Part shown: piece by piece, positions 1 to 5,766 of the stretch
Position numbering within the stretch: the stretch's first letter is position 1
Layout: every line of letters starts with the position of its first letter
Position numbers and translations under genes: made by a program
Assembly: GCA_031276835.1 (NCBI GenBank)
Contig: JAISMI010000086.1
Coordinates: 1-9,722, forward strand
Reading direction: 5' to 3'
Origin: Holosporaceae bacterium
Lineage (GTDB): Bacteria > Pseudomonadota > Alphaproteobacteria > UBA3830
Length of the DNA: 9,722 bases
Notes under the pieces: model-generated
Database searches by the model: none
Seen by the model: only the letters and a program-made list of their open reading frames with translations
Told to the model about the DNA's origin: nothing

Positions 1-375
1 TAGGTCGTTCATTTCACTTTCGGTCATTTCTTCTGCGAATTTAGCGGATATTTCGTCAAATTCATCCAATATCGCTCTTGACTCGCGTAGCGGCGCCATT
101 ATATTTTCGTAAACGGTGGCGTTGCTATCCAATTCCGGTTCCTGCGGCAGATAACCGACGGTCGCTCCCTTTGCCAGCCACGCTTCGCCGTTGAAATCCT
201 GATCTATTCCGGCCATGATCTTGAGCAAAGTGGATTTTCCAGAGCCGTTTCTGCCGATAATTCCAATTTTGGCGTTCGGGTAAAAGGAGAGCCACGCGTC
301 CTTTAGGATTTGTTTCCCTTCCGGATAAACTTTGGACATGCCCTTCATGACGTAAATATACTGATAAGATGCCAT
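1..375 (-). CDS. ettA: EttA-type ABC-F ATPase, N-terminal 125 residues (cut by window edge)
   Basis: ABC-F proteins bind the ribosomal E site and tune the first elongation steps according to ATP/ADP; they are cytosolic and have no membrane domain. The 125 codons visible start at an ATG (373-375) and match the start of the EttA subgroup: a short lead, ILKD, FYPNAKIGIIG, the Walker A motif GRNGSGKS at residues 41-48, IMAGID after it, and the Q-loop context YLPQEPEL with Gln78. The start of the arm-like region then follows, and the gene leaves the window at base 1. The family is about 555 residues, so the signature motif, Walker B and the whole second ATPase domain are outside the window. It lies 45 bases downstream of fni on the same strand and is probably cotranscribed with it. 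No strong Shine-Dalgarno is visible; AGAG sits about 10 bases upstream. EttA rather than Uup or another ABC-F member is a judgement from the N-terminal wording. Confidence 0.9.
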   Translation of the reverse strand, partial: MASYQYIYVMKGMSKVYPEGKQILKDAWLSFYPNAKIGIIGRNGSGKSTLLKIMAGIDQDFNGEAWLAKGATVGYLPQEPELDSNATVYENIMAPLRESRAILDEFDEISAKFAEEMTESEMNDL

Positions 376-385
376 TTTTCTAATA

Positions 386-401
386 CTCTATTGCAATAGA
401 G
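386..401. repeat. Perfect 16-base palindrome between fni and ettA
   Basis: CTCTATTGCAATAGAG is a perfect inverted repeat of two 8-base halves with no spacer, in the 45-base gap between the fni stop and the ettA start. As RNA it could form only a short hairpin (about six pairs around TGCA) without a T-run, so it is not a convincing terminator. A dimeric-protein operator for ettA or a weak RNA element are both possible. The function is unknown. Confidence 0.4.
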
Positions 402-420
402 GTCGTCGTAAAATTTTCCG

Positions 421-1452
421 CTACGCCGGTACCTCTTTTATTTTTAATAATTTTGCTTTTTTCAATTCTTCTATGTTTCTACAGCCGATGCAGAACATTG
501 CGGTTTTTATTTCCAATTTTAAAGATTCCACAAAATTCTCACATTCGGAACGGGAAATCATGATTTTTTGTAGGAAATCCGAGGCGTTTCCGCACAAGTC
601 GGCTCCGAGAGCCATCGCCTTGGCAACGTCCACTCCGGTTCTTACGCCGCCGCTGGCGACGACTTTCATTTTCCGTGGAATGGCGGCAATTGACTCCAAA
701 CAGCGGACGGTTGAATTGCCCCAATCGGAGAAATTTTTCGATGCATTGCGGACGACAATATCGCTTGAACGCTGACTTTCCAAATTCGACCAAGAAATAG
801 TTCCGGCGCCGGCGACCTCTATTCCATAAACTCCGGCGTTCTGCAATTTTTTGGCTACCGACGCTGAAATTCCATATCCAACTTCTTTGATTAGCAGCGG
901 ATATTCCATGGACGAGCAGATTTTTTCTATTTTTTTCAAAAGATTGGAAAAATTAGTGTTTCCTTCTGTTTGAAAAACCTCCTGCAGCGGATTTAAATGC
1001 AAAATCAAAGCGTCCGCTTCAATCATTTCGACCGCCCGCTTGCATTGATCAACCGAGTAGCCATAATTTAACTGAACCGCTCCGAAATTTGCAAATAATA
1101 ATATGTTGGGCGCGTATCGACGAATTTGAAAAGATTCTTCGAGAGAATCGTTTTCAAAGGCAATTCGTTGACTTCCAACAGCCATTCCCAGGCCAAAATC
1201 GTTGGCGATTCCCGCCAAATTTCTGCCGACTTTTTCTCCTATGACGCCGCCGGTTATGGATGAAATTATCAGCGGCAAATTCAGACGGCGACCTAAAAAA
1301 TTTACGGAAGCGTCCGCGTCGGCGAAATCCATTTCCGGCAGCGCGTTATGTTCAAAACGATAGCTGCCGAATCCTGGATCTATAACAGACCTACTATTCT
1401 CTCCGCAGGCCAAAAAAATATGGTCTTTCTTCCTTTGTAATATTTCATTCAA
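421..1452 (-). CDS. fni: Isopentenyl-diphosphate delta-isomerase, type 2 (FMN-dependent)
   Basis: Interconverts isopentenyl and dimethylallyl diphosphate with reduced FMN, supplying both C5 units for undecaprenyl phosphate, quinone side chains and tRNA prenylation in the cytosol. The 343 residues are the family's normal length. Family landmarks in order are RKKDHI (7-12), SSITGG (64-69), GSQR (93-96), NFGA (122-125), HLNPLQE (152-158) with the catalytic-site Gln and Glu, KEVGYG near 189-194, GAGTISW in the barrel, ASGGVRTG for the FMN phosphate, and GADLCGNA. The start is TTG at 1450-1452, giving MNEILQRKKDHI. An ATG at 1446-1448 is out of frame. AAAGGA lies 8 bases upstream of the TTG. The first 8 bases overlap the ferritin stop, suggesting translational coupling. 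No other MEP or mevalonate gene is in the window. Intracellular Rickettsiales are known to keep a type 2 isomerase alone and draw on host isoprenoids; whether that holds here is an inference. Confidence 0.93.
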   Translation of the reverse strand: MNEILQRKKDHIFLACGENSRSVIDPGFGSYRFEHNALPEMDFADADASVNFLGRRLNLPLIISSITGGVIGEKVGRNLAGIANDFGLGMAVGSQRIAFENDSLEESFQIRRYAPNILLFANFGAVQLNYGYSVDQCKRAVEMIEADALILHLNPLQEVFQTEGNTNFSNLLKKIEKICSSMEYPLLIKEVGYGISASVAKKLQNAGVYGIEVAGAGTISWSNLESQRSSDIVVRNASKNFSDWGNSTVRCLESIAAIPRKMKVVASGGVRTGVDVAKAMALGADLCGNASDFLQKIMISRSECENFVESLKLEIKTAMFCIGCRNIEELKKAKLLKIKEVPA

Positions 1453-1960
1453 AATGAACGTCCTTTACCTTTTTCTCAATTTCCGAGTCAAATATAAGAA
1501 CTCCAAGATCGCTGGATTGCATTTTACGAAATCTATTTAGCAGATCCGATATTTTAGCCTCCTCTTTTATCTGCTGATTGATGAAGCTGGTTAAAAAACA
1601 ATACGTTTCGTGATCTTTTTCTAGATTGGCGAATTCACAGATCCCATTGATTTGGGACGTCGTTTTTTGCTCGTTTCTCTGTATTTCTTCGAAAATATGA
1701 AGAGGGGCTCTCCATTCCTGTTTAGGGGCCGGAATCGGCAGCCATTTTATCTTTGAGCTGCGTTCCTGCATGTGTCCAAAAATTTTCAGAGCGCGACGAC
1801 GTCTTTCCTCCGACTGCAGCATCGTCCAACTGGCGCATCCGTTCAATCCCATGTCTTTTAAAACGCTAGACATGGCAATATATAGATATGAAGACGCTAA
1901 CTCTTCCGTTATCTGCTTATTTAGGGCGTCATAAACCCTCTTTCCAATACTAATTCCCAC
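1445..1960 (-). CDS. Ferritin-like protein with an altered ferroxidase site
   Basis: Non-haem ferritins store iron in a 24-subunit cytosolic shell after oxidising Fe(II). The 171 residues fit the FtnA-type length and four-helix plan. Helix A carries LNKQITEELASSYLY (13-27) with Glu20 at the iron-ligand position. Helix B has SEE (50-52), Glu97 lies in helix C, and NQQIKEEAK (128-136) lies in helix D. The usual helix B pattern E-E-x-x-H is replaced here by EERRRR (51-56), so the histidine ligand is missing and four arginines sit near the di-iron site; I checked this in the bases. Helix D has Gln129 where E. coli FtnA has Glu, by eye. Storage with poor ferroxidase activity is possible. The start is GTG (1958-1960) with GGAG 7 bases upstream. 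The gene is followed by fni with an 8-base overlap. No clear iron-regulator operator was found in the AT-rich 65 bases upstream. Family confident, activity not. Confidence 0.85.
   Translation of the reverse strand: MGISIGKRVYDALNKQITEELASSYLYIAMSSVLKDMGLNGCASWTMLQSEERRRRALKIFGHMQERSSKIKWLPIPAPKQEWRAPLHIFEEIQRNEQKTTSQINGICEFANLEKDHETYCFLTSFINQQIKEEAKISDLLNRFRKMQSSDLGVLIFDSEIEKKVKDVHFE
1461..1466 (-). promoter_or_regulatory. Shine-Dalgarno that fixes the fni TTG start
   Basis: On the minus strand AAAGGA precedes TTG (1450-1452) by 8 bases. It lies inside the last ferritin codons. It supports the non-ATG start of fni and coupling to ferritin translation. Confidence 0.6.
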
Positions 1961-1967
1961 TGCAACA

Positions 1968-1971
1968 CTCC
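1968..1971 (-). promoter_or_regulatory. Shine-Dalgarno of the ferritin gene (GTG start)
   Basis: GGAG on the minus strand lies 7 bases before the GTG at 1958-1960. This supports the GTG start, since no ATG is nearby in frame at the expected N-terminus. Confidence 0.55.
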
Positions 1972-2025
1972 ATTACCAAAAATATATAATAAATGATAAT
2001 ATTAAAAGAAAACGAAAACAACAAA

Positions 2026-2244
2026 TTACTTTGATCTAAATGTAATTCGCCCTTTAGTGAAGTCATAGGTGGTCATTTCGACGTTTACTTTATCTCCGGC
2101 CAGAACTCGTATTCTGTTTTTTTTCATTCTCCCAGAGGTGTGGGCCAAAATCACGTGATCATTTTCCAACTTTACCCGAAACATTGCATTCGGCAATACC
2201 TCTATAACTTCGCCCGAAAATTCTATTAAATCCTCTTTTGCCAT
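2026..2244 (-). CDS. infA: Translation initiation factor IF-1
   Basis: IF-1 binds the A site of the 30S subunit with IF-2 and IF-3 during start-site selection. The 72 residues are the full family length, and the wording is typical throughout: MAKEDLIEF at the start, [12 protein letters not shown] (17-28), [18 protein letters not shown] (36-53), and a YDFTKGRI end. The whole protein is one S1-like OB fold. The start is ATG (2242-2244) with GGAG 5 bases upstream. The gene is separated from the upstream outer-membrane protein gene by a strong terminator, so it probably has its own promoter; a candidate is listed separately. Ferritin begins 65 bases downstream on the same strand with no terminator between, so some read-through into ferritin, fni and ettA is possible. 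Confidence 0.97.
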   Translation of the reverse strand: MAKEDLIEFSGEVIEVLPNAMFRVKLENDHVILAHTSGRMKKNRIRVLAGDKVNVEMTTYDFTKGRITFRSK

Positions 2245-2268
2245 AAAAACTCCATGAGAAAGCTTGCA

Positions 2269-2297
2269 AGCGTACCTTATTTTTTACCTTTTTGCAA
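2269..2297 (-). promoter_or_regulatory. Possible sigma-70 promoter of infA
   Basis: On the minus strand TTGCAA (2297-2292) is followed after 17 bases by TACGCT (2274-2269), 25 bases before the infA ATG. Spacing is ideal but the -10 is a weak match. A perfect palindrome GCTTGCAAGC (2262-2271) overlaps the -10 and the expected start of transcription, so it could be an operator. This comes from pattern matching only. Confidence 0.3.
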
Positions 2298-2318
2298 TGC
2301 GAAACGGAATCGTTAACC

Positions 2319-2352
2319 ATAAAAAATAAGGCGGTTTTGCAACCGCCTTATA
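2319..2352 (-). terminator. Rho-independent terminator after the outer-membrane protein gene
   Basis: The arms 2326-2336 and 2341-2351 are perfectly complementary over 11 pairs. On the minus strand they close a GCAA tetraloop and are followed by a run of T (A-run 2321-2326 on the plus strand). The hairpin begins 25 bases after the stop of the outer-membrane gene, which insulates infA from that highly expressed type of gene. Confidence 0.9.
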
Positions 2353-2376
2353 TGTTTTGACAATATCTTTAGGATA

Positions 2377-3132
2377 TTATGCGCCGATCTTTATGTTATG
2401 AGAGACCAAAACGCGTACGGTAAGTCCTCCGTCTTTAGTCCGGAACTCCGTCGTTCCCAAATGATCCGTAGAGGAGGTCTTTTTACCAAATCTCCACTCG
2501 GCTTCAGCTCTGGCGGTCATGGTTTTTCCAAACGGCTTTTCAAAACCCAACGCGATTATTGGACGAATAGACGATTTTTTGATTTCTGTTGTATCGAAAA
2601 CCTGACCGGTGGCCAATAATTTTTCCTGATAATAATACTTGGCTTTTGTATAAGCTCCGCCAAATTTCACATAACTCAAAATTTTTGTATTACAATCAAC
2701 AAAGCCTACTCTAAAGGCAAGAGACGGTATAAGCCCATTGCGAGATAAATTAACGTCATAATATCTATTTCCTCCTTGAATAACAGATGCTTTATCATAG
2801 GCGTTATACTCGGCTTTTGGACCAAAATCTAACCCTGCTTCGATACCAACATAGGCCTGACCTCTTATTTTCTTTCCAAAACCAGCTATCAAAGCTCCAT
2901 TAAGATGAGTCCGACGATCGTTTATCTCACCCTCTTTGGCTCGGTTATTGGCCGTATAATCGGACCTGAATCCATCGTCTATGGCGCTGATACCCAAACC
3001 AAAATAGGCGCCCTCATAGGCGGAATGTTGCTCGACGACTGGAGCTCCCTCATGGCTTGGAACAACTTCTTCCGTTGCGTTAACCATAAAAAAAGATCCC
3101 GCTAAAAACGCAGAAAACATAATTTTCTTCAT
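2377..3132 (-). CDS. Outer-membrane beta-barrel surface protein
   Basis: A 251-residue exported protein. MKKIMFSAFLAGSFF and cleavage near VNA-TE (about residue 19-20) form a clear signal peptide. A short acidic linker follows, then YEGAYFGLGISAI, the usual opening of small porin-like or OmpA-like barrels. The rest alternates short amphipathic strands rich in Gly, Tyr and Phe (for example AYVGIEAGLDFGPKA, ILSYVKFGGAYTKAKY, ARAEAEWRFG) with polar loops. It ends in strand-like VRVLVSHNIKIGA without the usual final aromatic residue. It is probably a surface-exposed barrel of 8 to 10 strands; pore or adhesion role unknown. The frame stays open to 3246, but ATG 3130-3132 is chosen because AGGAG sits 7 bases upstream and gives the signal peptide at the N-terminus. 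It is monocistronic, with a hairpin-rich leader and a strong terminator. Family specifics cannot be assigned. Confidence 0.8.
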   Translation of the reverse strand: MKKIMFSAFLAGSFFMVNATEEVVPSHEGAPVVEQHSAYEGAYFGLGISAIDDGFRSDYTANNRAKEGEINDRRTHLNGALIAGFGKKIRGQAYVGIEAGLDFGPKAEYNAYDKASVIQGGNRYYDVNLSRNGLIPSLAFRVGFVDCNTKILSYVKFGGAYTKAKYYYQEKLLATGQVFDTTEIKKSSIRPIIALGFEKPFGKTMTARAEAEWRFGKKTSSTDHLGTTEFRTKDGGLTVRVLVSHNIKIGA

Positions 3133-3139
3133 TACTTTT

Positions 3140-3144
3140 CTCCT
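3140..3144 (-). promoter_or_regulatory. Strong Shine-Dalgarno of the outer-membrane protein gene
   Basis: AGGAG on the minus strand, 7 bases before ATG 3130-3132. It decides this start against longer in-frame alternatives up to 3246. Confidence 0.8.
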
Positions 3145-3162
3145 AATCAATAAAATGCATAC

Positions 3163-3214
3163 CGTCACCATGACGACACGCTCCCCGACGCCGCCGCAAT
3201 AAAACGGCGCGTCG
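3163..3214 (-). promoter_or_regulatory. Two-hairpin mRNA leader upstream of the outer-membrane protein gene
   Basis: Two inverted repeats lie between the probable promoter area and the Shine-Dalgarno. The outer one (3186-3214) pairs CGACGC and GCCG with their complements, giving 10 mostly G-C pairs with one bulged base and an 8-base loop. The inner one (3163-3175) is CGTCA-cca-TGACG. Neither is followed by a T-run, so they are not terminators. Stable leader hairpins protect abundant outer-membrane mRNAs such as E. coli ompA; that role here is an inference. The AT-rich stretch 3215-3260 probably holds the promoter, but no convincing -35/-10 pair was found. Confidence 0.5.
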
Positions 3215-3250
3215 AAAGAAAATATAAATATTGAATTAAAATTCACATAT

Positions 3251-3412
3251 TTATAAAATCTGAATTAAGGATACATATTTTGAGCAATGGCGTCCATATT
3301 TTATATCGCATTCAATGTTTATAGTGATAAAACTGCAACTGTTATTTTTAATATTTTCTGAAAAATCAATATTTATCGGAGCATCCGGATGGCGACATAC
3401 AATTGGATTTTT
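3251..3412 (-). other. Possible out-of-frame C-terminal continuation of the secreted protein
   Basis: A second minus-strand frame overlaps the end of the preceding gene and stays open to a TAA at 3251-3253. From a run of five A (3408-3412 on the complementary strand) it would read NPIVCRHPDAPINIDF and then a segment with three more Cys (SCSF, IECDIKYGRHC). It looks more like a folded, disulfide-bonded domain than random translation. A one-base indel or programmed slip at the A-run would join it to the secreted protein. It has no start or Shine-Dalgarno that would make it an independent gene. Tentative. Confidence 0.25.
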
Positions 3413-4091
3413 GGCTAAAATAATCTCCGGATTTATTTGTAAATTTATAAGTATTACCAAAAGATTTTTTAATAGTTTGCGAATTATTCCCAAATAATTT
3501 TATTTTATATTCTCTTTCTTCCGTATGCCGGGCCGCCGAATGGGATTTCTGCGGACTTGAAGTTTTATAGATGTAACTATTGCCGGCGTTTATGGGTAGA
3601 CGTATGTTTTTCACCGTATATATTCTTGGGGATGAATAAAAATCACGGGATTTCCGGCGCCTGTAGGATGATTTTCCTCGTTTTTTCTTTTTATGGTCTT
3701 GGGCCTTCTCTTTGTTTTCGGACGAGCTTTCGGTTTTAAGGTTTAGAGCCTTGCTTATGCCGTTTAATTGATTTTTTATTTCGCTCAATTGCTTACTTAG
3801 AGCGTGATTTTTTAGTAACTCCACAGTTTTCGGATCTCTATTTGGCTTGTTGACGTGTTTATTTATTTTTAGAAGACTATCGACTATGGATTTCACGTGA
3901 TCTTTTGTATCGATTTCGCTTGTCGCCAACTGGATTTTTTCTTCTTTTCCGTCGTTCGATTCTTCCTGATTTTCGCTTTCTTCCGACGAACTTTCAATTT
4001 CATCATCTTCTTCGGCAAAAACGTAGTTTTGAAAATCGCAAACGATTCCCGTCAATAACAGATAAAAGATATAAAACAATAACCTATTCAT
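3366..4091 (-). CDS. Secreted protein of unknown function, acidic then strongly basic
   Basis: I do not recognise this 241-residue protein. It starts with a signal-peptide-like segment (MNRLLFYIFYLLLTGIV, cleavage plausible after VFA at 24-26); Cys18 is not in a good lipobox. Residues 27-52 are very acidic and Ser-rich (EEDDEIESSSEESE). Residues 88-119 could form an amphipathic helix (ELLKNHALSKQLSEIKNQL). Residues 128-150 are very basic (KKKKRGK, YRRRKSR), followed by a Ser/Tyr/Lys/Asn-rich low-complexity tail with two Cys (231 and 237). The layout suggests an exported, partly disordered protein, possibly binding nucleic acid or another polyanion or acting as a host-directed effector; this is inference only. 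The ATG at 4089-4091 lacks a visible Shine-Dalgarno. A different frame stays open past the stop (see 3251-3412). It is the first leftward gene from the DnaA-box gap. Confidence 0.6.
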   Translation of the reverse strand: MNRLLFYIFYLLLTGIVCDFQNYVFAEEDDEIESSSEESENQEESNDGKEEKIQLATSEIDTKDHVKSIVDSLLKINKHVNKPNRDPKTVELLKNHALSKQLSEIKNQLNGISKALNLKTESSSENKEKAQDHKKKKRGKSSYRRRKSRDFYSSPRIYTVKNIRLPINAGNSYIYKTSSPQKSHSAARHTEEREYKIKLFGNNSQTIKKSFGNTYKFTNKSGDYFSQKSNCMSPSGCSDKY

Positions 4092-4190
4092 GTCATAATT
4101 ATTTCATAAATATGCTACTATTTGATTAATTTTAAAGACAATTTTATACTCATCGGGCCAAAATTACATTTTTTAGCGACTCGCAATTAG

Positions 4191-4225
4191 TTATCAACAA
4201 AAATTGTGGATAACTCTGTGGATAA
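4191..4225. promoter_or_regulatory. Cluster of three DnaA boxes
   Basis: TGTGGATAA occurs at 4205-4213 and 4217-4225; these are perfect DnaA boxes (TTATCCACA) on the minus strand, starting 12 bases apart. TTATCAACA at 4191-4199, on the opposite strand, has one mismatch to the same consensus. Three sites in 35 bases in an intergenic gap is far beyond chance. The two close perfect boxes resemble the core of many bacterial origins. Confidence 0.75.
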
Positions 4226-4395
4226 TCCTCCCAACTAGATATAAAAAATGCAGATTTTCATATGGTTATATTTATCTGCTAGTTTTTTAATCACCCGACT
4301 ATTTTATTGTTTTTATTGCATTTTTCATGTTTGTGGGGAATTGCCTTTGTAATTTCGCAGTTTTTTTAGCAAATAATCCAACGACTGTGTATTTT

Positions 4396-4460
4396 TTGAA
4401 AAATTTTCTGCTATCTTTGTAAGATGGAGCCGTTGTCAATTTCGTTTTCCACAATAAGAT
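4396..4460 (+). promoter_or_regulatory. Possible promoters of the response regulator gene
   Basis: Two sigma-70-like pairs are visible: TTGAAA (4396-4401) with TAAGAT (4420-4425) at 18 bases, and TTGTCA (4433-4438) with TAAGAT (4455-4460) at 16 bases. The near-DnaA box 4445-4453 lies in the spacer of the second pair. In an AT-rich gap such matches arise easily, so confidence is low. Confidence 0.25.
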
Positions 4461-4508
4461 CCATATTTGATTCCTAAAGGGGCGCATTTTTAAAAAGTAC
4501 TTTCTTAA

Positions 4509-5558
4509 GTGTTGAATAAAAAAAATAGTTGTAGTAATATCTATTTCCTAAACTACGGTGTTATCGTGACTAACGTATTGAGTTGCTTTTTTCCTACTAC
4601 GATTGTCTTGGTGGATGATAGCATTTCTTTTCTTGATAGTTTGACCGAAGCAATTTCTGTGCCAAACGTTACTTTAGTGAAATTTACCAGTCCTTCCGAG
4701 GCGTTATCCTATATAAATGAAGTCAGCGGCATAAATCGACTCGATTACTCCGATTTGACTAGGGGAGGGGAGGAAGGAACCTCCGACTGGAAATCAATCC
4801 TGTTGAATATAAATTGCCTGCATCGGGAAATTTACGACATGGATAGATTTTCAAGAATCTCGACGGTTGTTGTCGATTATTCAATGCCTGGCATGAAAGG
4901 CGTCGAACTTTGCTCTAATATAGATGATAAAAATATACAAAAGGTGCTGTTGACCGGCGTTGCGGATGAAAAAATAGCCATAGACGCTTTTAATGGCGGA
5001 TATATCAATCGATTTGTGAAAAAAGGAGTCGACGATTTCGAATTGGAAGTGGCTGAAAATATAGATAAGTCCATTTATCAATATTTTAAGGCTTATACGG
5101 ACGACATATCCAAGCATTTATCGGTTTACGACAAAACCCATCTGAAGGATCCTATTTTTGCAAATTTCTTTTTCAATACCTGCTTAAGCAGAACTTATGT
5201 GGAATATTATATGCTGGACACTTTTGGCGGATATTTATTCTTGAATTCTAAGGGGCAGCCAAGTCTGCTAAGCGTTTTGACGGAATATGAAATGAGTCGA
5301 ATAGTGGACATAGGGATAGAATCCGGAGAAATATCCAACGACGTTCTAGAGGGATTGAAATCCAGAGAATATATGCTAGTTTCCCACGACCGATCCGGAC
5401 AATTGCCGCCAATTAGCGAATGGGGAAATTATTTGAAACCGGCTCGCCGATTAGAAGGATATCAGACCTATTATTTTTCGTTTGCCGGCGCCGAATCTTT
5501 AGATTTAGATTTTGACGATATAAAAAGTTTCGATCAATTTCAAAAAGACGCCCTATAG
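4509..5558 (+). CDS. Response regulator with an insert-containing receiver domain and unknown C-terminal domain
   Basis: A cytosolic receiver-domain protein of up to 349 residues. Residues 31-175 form the receiver: TTIVLVDDS (acidic pair Asp36-Asp37), VVVDYSMPGMKG with phospho-acceptor Asp123, LLTG with Thr149, and FVKKG supplying the conserved Lys. About 45 extra residues (roughly 71-116, including RGGEEG and CLHREIYDMDRF) sit between the second and third strands. From memory this insert and the C-terminal wording YYMLDTFGGYLFLNSKGQP resemble a family of regulators in Legionella-like intracellular bacteria; I cannot name a characterised member. There is no helix-turn-helix, kinase or cyclase motif, so the output is probably by protein contact. 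The listed start is GTG right after an in-frame stop; GTG 4566 or TTG 4578 would fit a receiver better, and none has a clear Shine-Dalgarno. No partner kinase is in view. It is the first rightward gene from the DnaA-box gap. Confidence 0.85.
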   Translation: MLNKKNSCSNIYFLNYGVIVTNVLSCFFPTTIVLVDDSISFLDSLTEAISVPNVTLVKFTSPSEALSYINEVSGINRLDYSDLTRGGEEGTSDWKSILLNINCLHREIYDMDRFSRISTVVVDYSMPGMKGVELCSNIDDKNIQKVLLTGVADEKIAIDAFNGGYINRFVKKGVDDFELEVAENIDKSIYQYFKAYTDDISKHLSVYDKTHLKDPIFANFFFNTCLSRTYVEYYMLDTFGGYLFLNSKGQPSLLSVLTEYEMSRIVDIGIESGEISNDVLEGLKSREYMLVSHDRSGQLPPISEWGNYLKPARRLEGYQTYYFSFAGAESLDLDFDDIKSFDQFQKDAL

Positions 5559-5702
5559 GGACGGGCGGTACTTTTATAAATTCAATTCATTAAACGATTT
5601 TATAATTTTTTGCGACTAATATTTTGCAAAAAGGGATTGATTATTTGTCGATAATACAATTACAGACAATTTGCCGTTTATTTTTAATACGTAATTTACG
5701 GC

Positions 5703-5732
5703 TTGATATTGAACTTGATTATATTGCATAAT
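5703..5732 (+). promoter_or_regulatory. Probable sigma-70 promoter of pyrG
   Basis: TTGATA (5703-5708) and CATAAT (5727-5732) are each one base from consensus and are separated by 18 bases, ending 34 bases before the pyrG ATG. The rest of the 208-base gap after the response regulator shows no terminator and no other recognisable element. Confidence 0.45.
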
Positions 5733-5766
5733 TGTTCGCATATTATTAATCGGATTTGAAGTAATA

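Larger units (their letters stand above)
4092..4508. other. Gene-free divergent gap; candidate replication origin or DnaA-controlled region
   Basis: No gene is supported in these 417 bases. They separate six leftward genes from two rightward ones. The stretch holds a cluster of DnaA boxes (4191-4225), a further one-mismatch box TTTTCCACA (4445-4453), and GANTC methylation-type sites at 4178-4182 and 4469-4473. From about 4228 to 4420 it is AT-rich with a strong T bias on the plus strand, suitable as an unwinding element. Alphaproteobacterial origins often lie near hemE, which is not seen here, nor are dnaA, gidA or parAB. A DnaA-regulated promoter is the main alternative. Confidence 0.4.

Noticed and set aside
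386..401. Palindrome before ettA as a terminator of fni
   Set aside because: The stem is short and mostly A-T, with no T-run after it on the minus strand.
2377..3246. Longer version of the outer-membrane protein starting at 3246
   Set aside because: The extra 38 residues run through the leader hairpins and would bury the signal peptide; the strong AGGAG supports ATG 3130-3132.
4299..4487. 62-codon minus-strand frame in the DnaA-box gap, Lys-rich
   Set aside because: It has no Shine-Dalgarno and no recognisable domain, and its Lys-rich composition follows simply from the T bias of the plus strand.
4092..4508. CtrA-type sites (TTAA-N7-TTAA) in the candidate origin
   Set aside because: TTAA occurs several times, but no pair has the 7-base spacing.
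5551..5560. Palindrome CCCTATAGGG across the response regulator stop, as a terminator
   Set aside because: It has no loop and no T-run, so a stable terminator hairpin is not possible.
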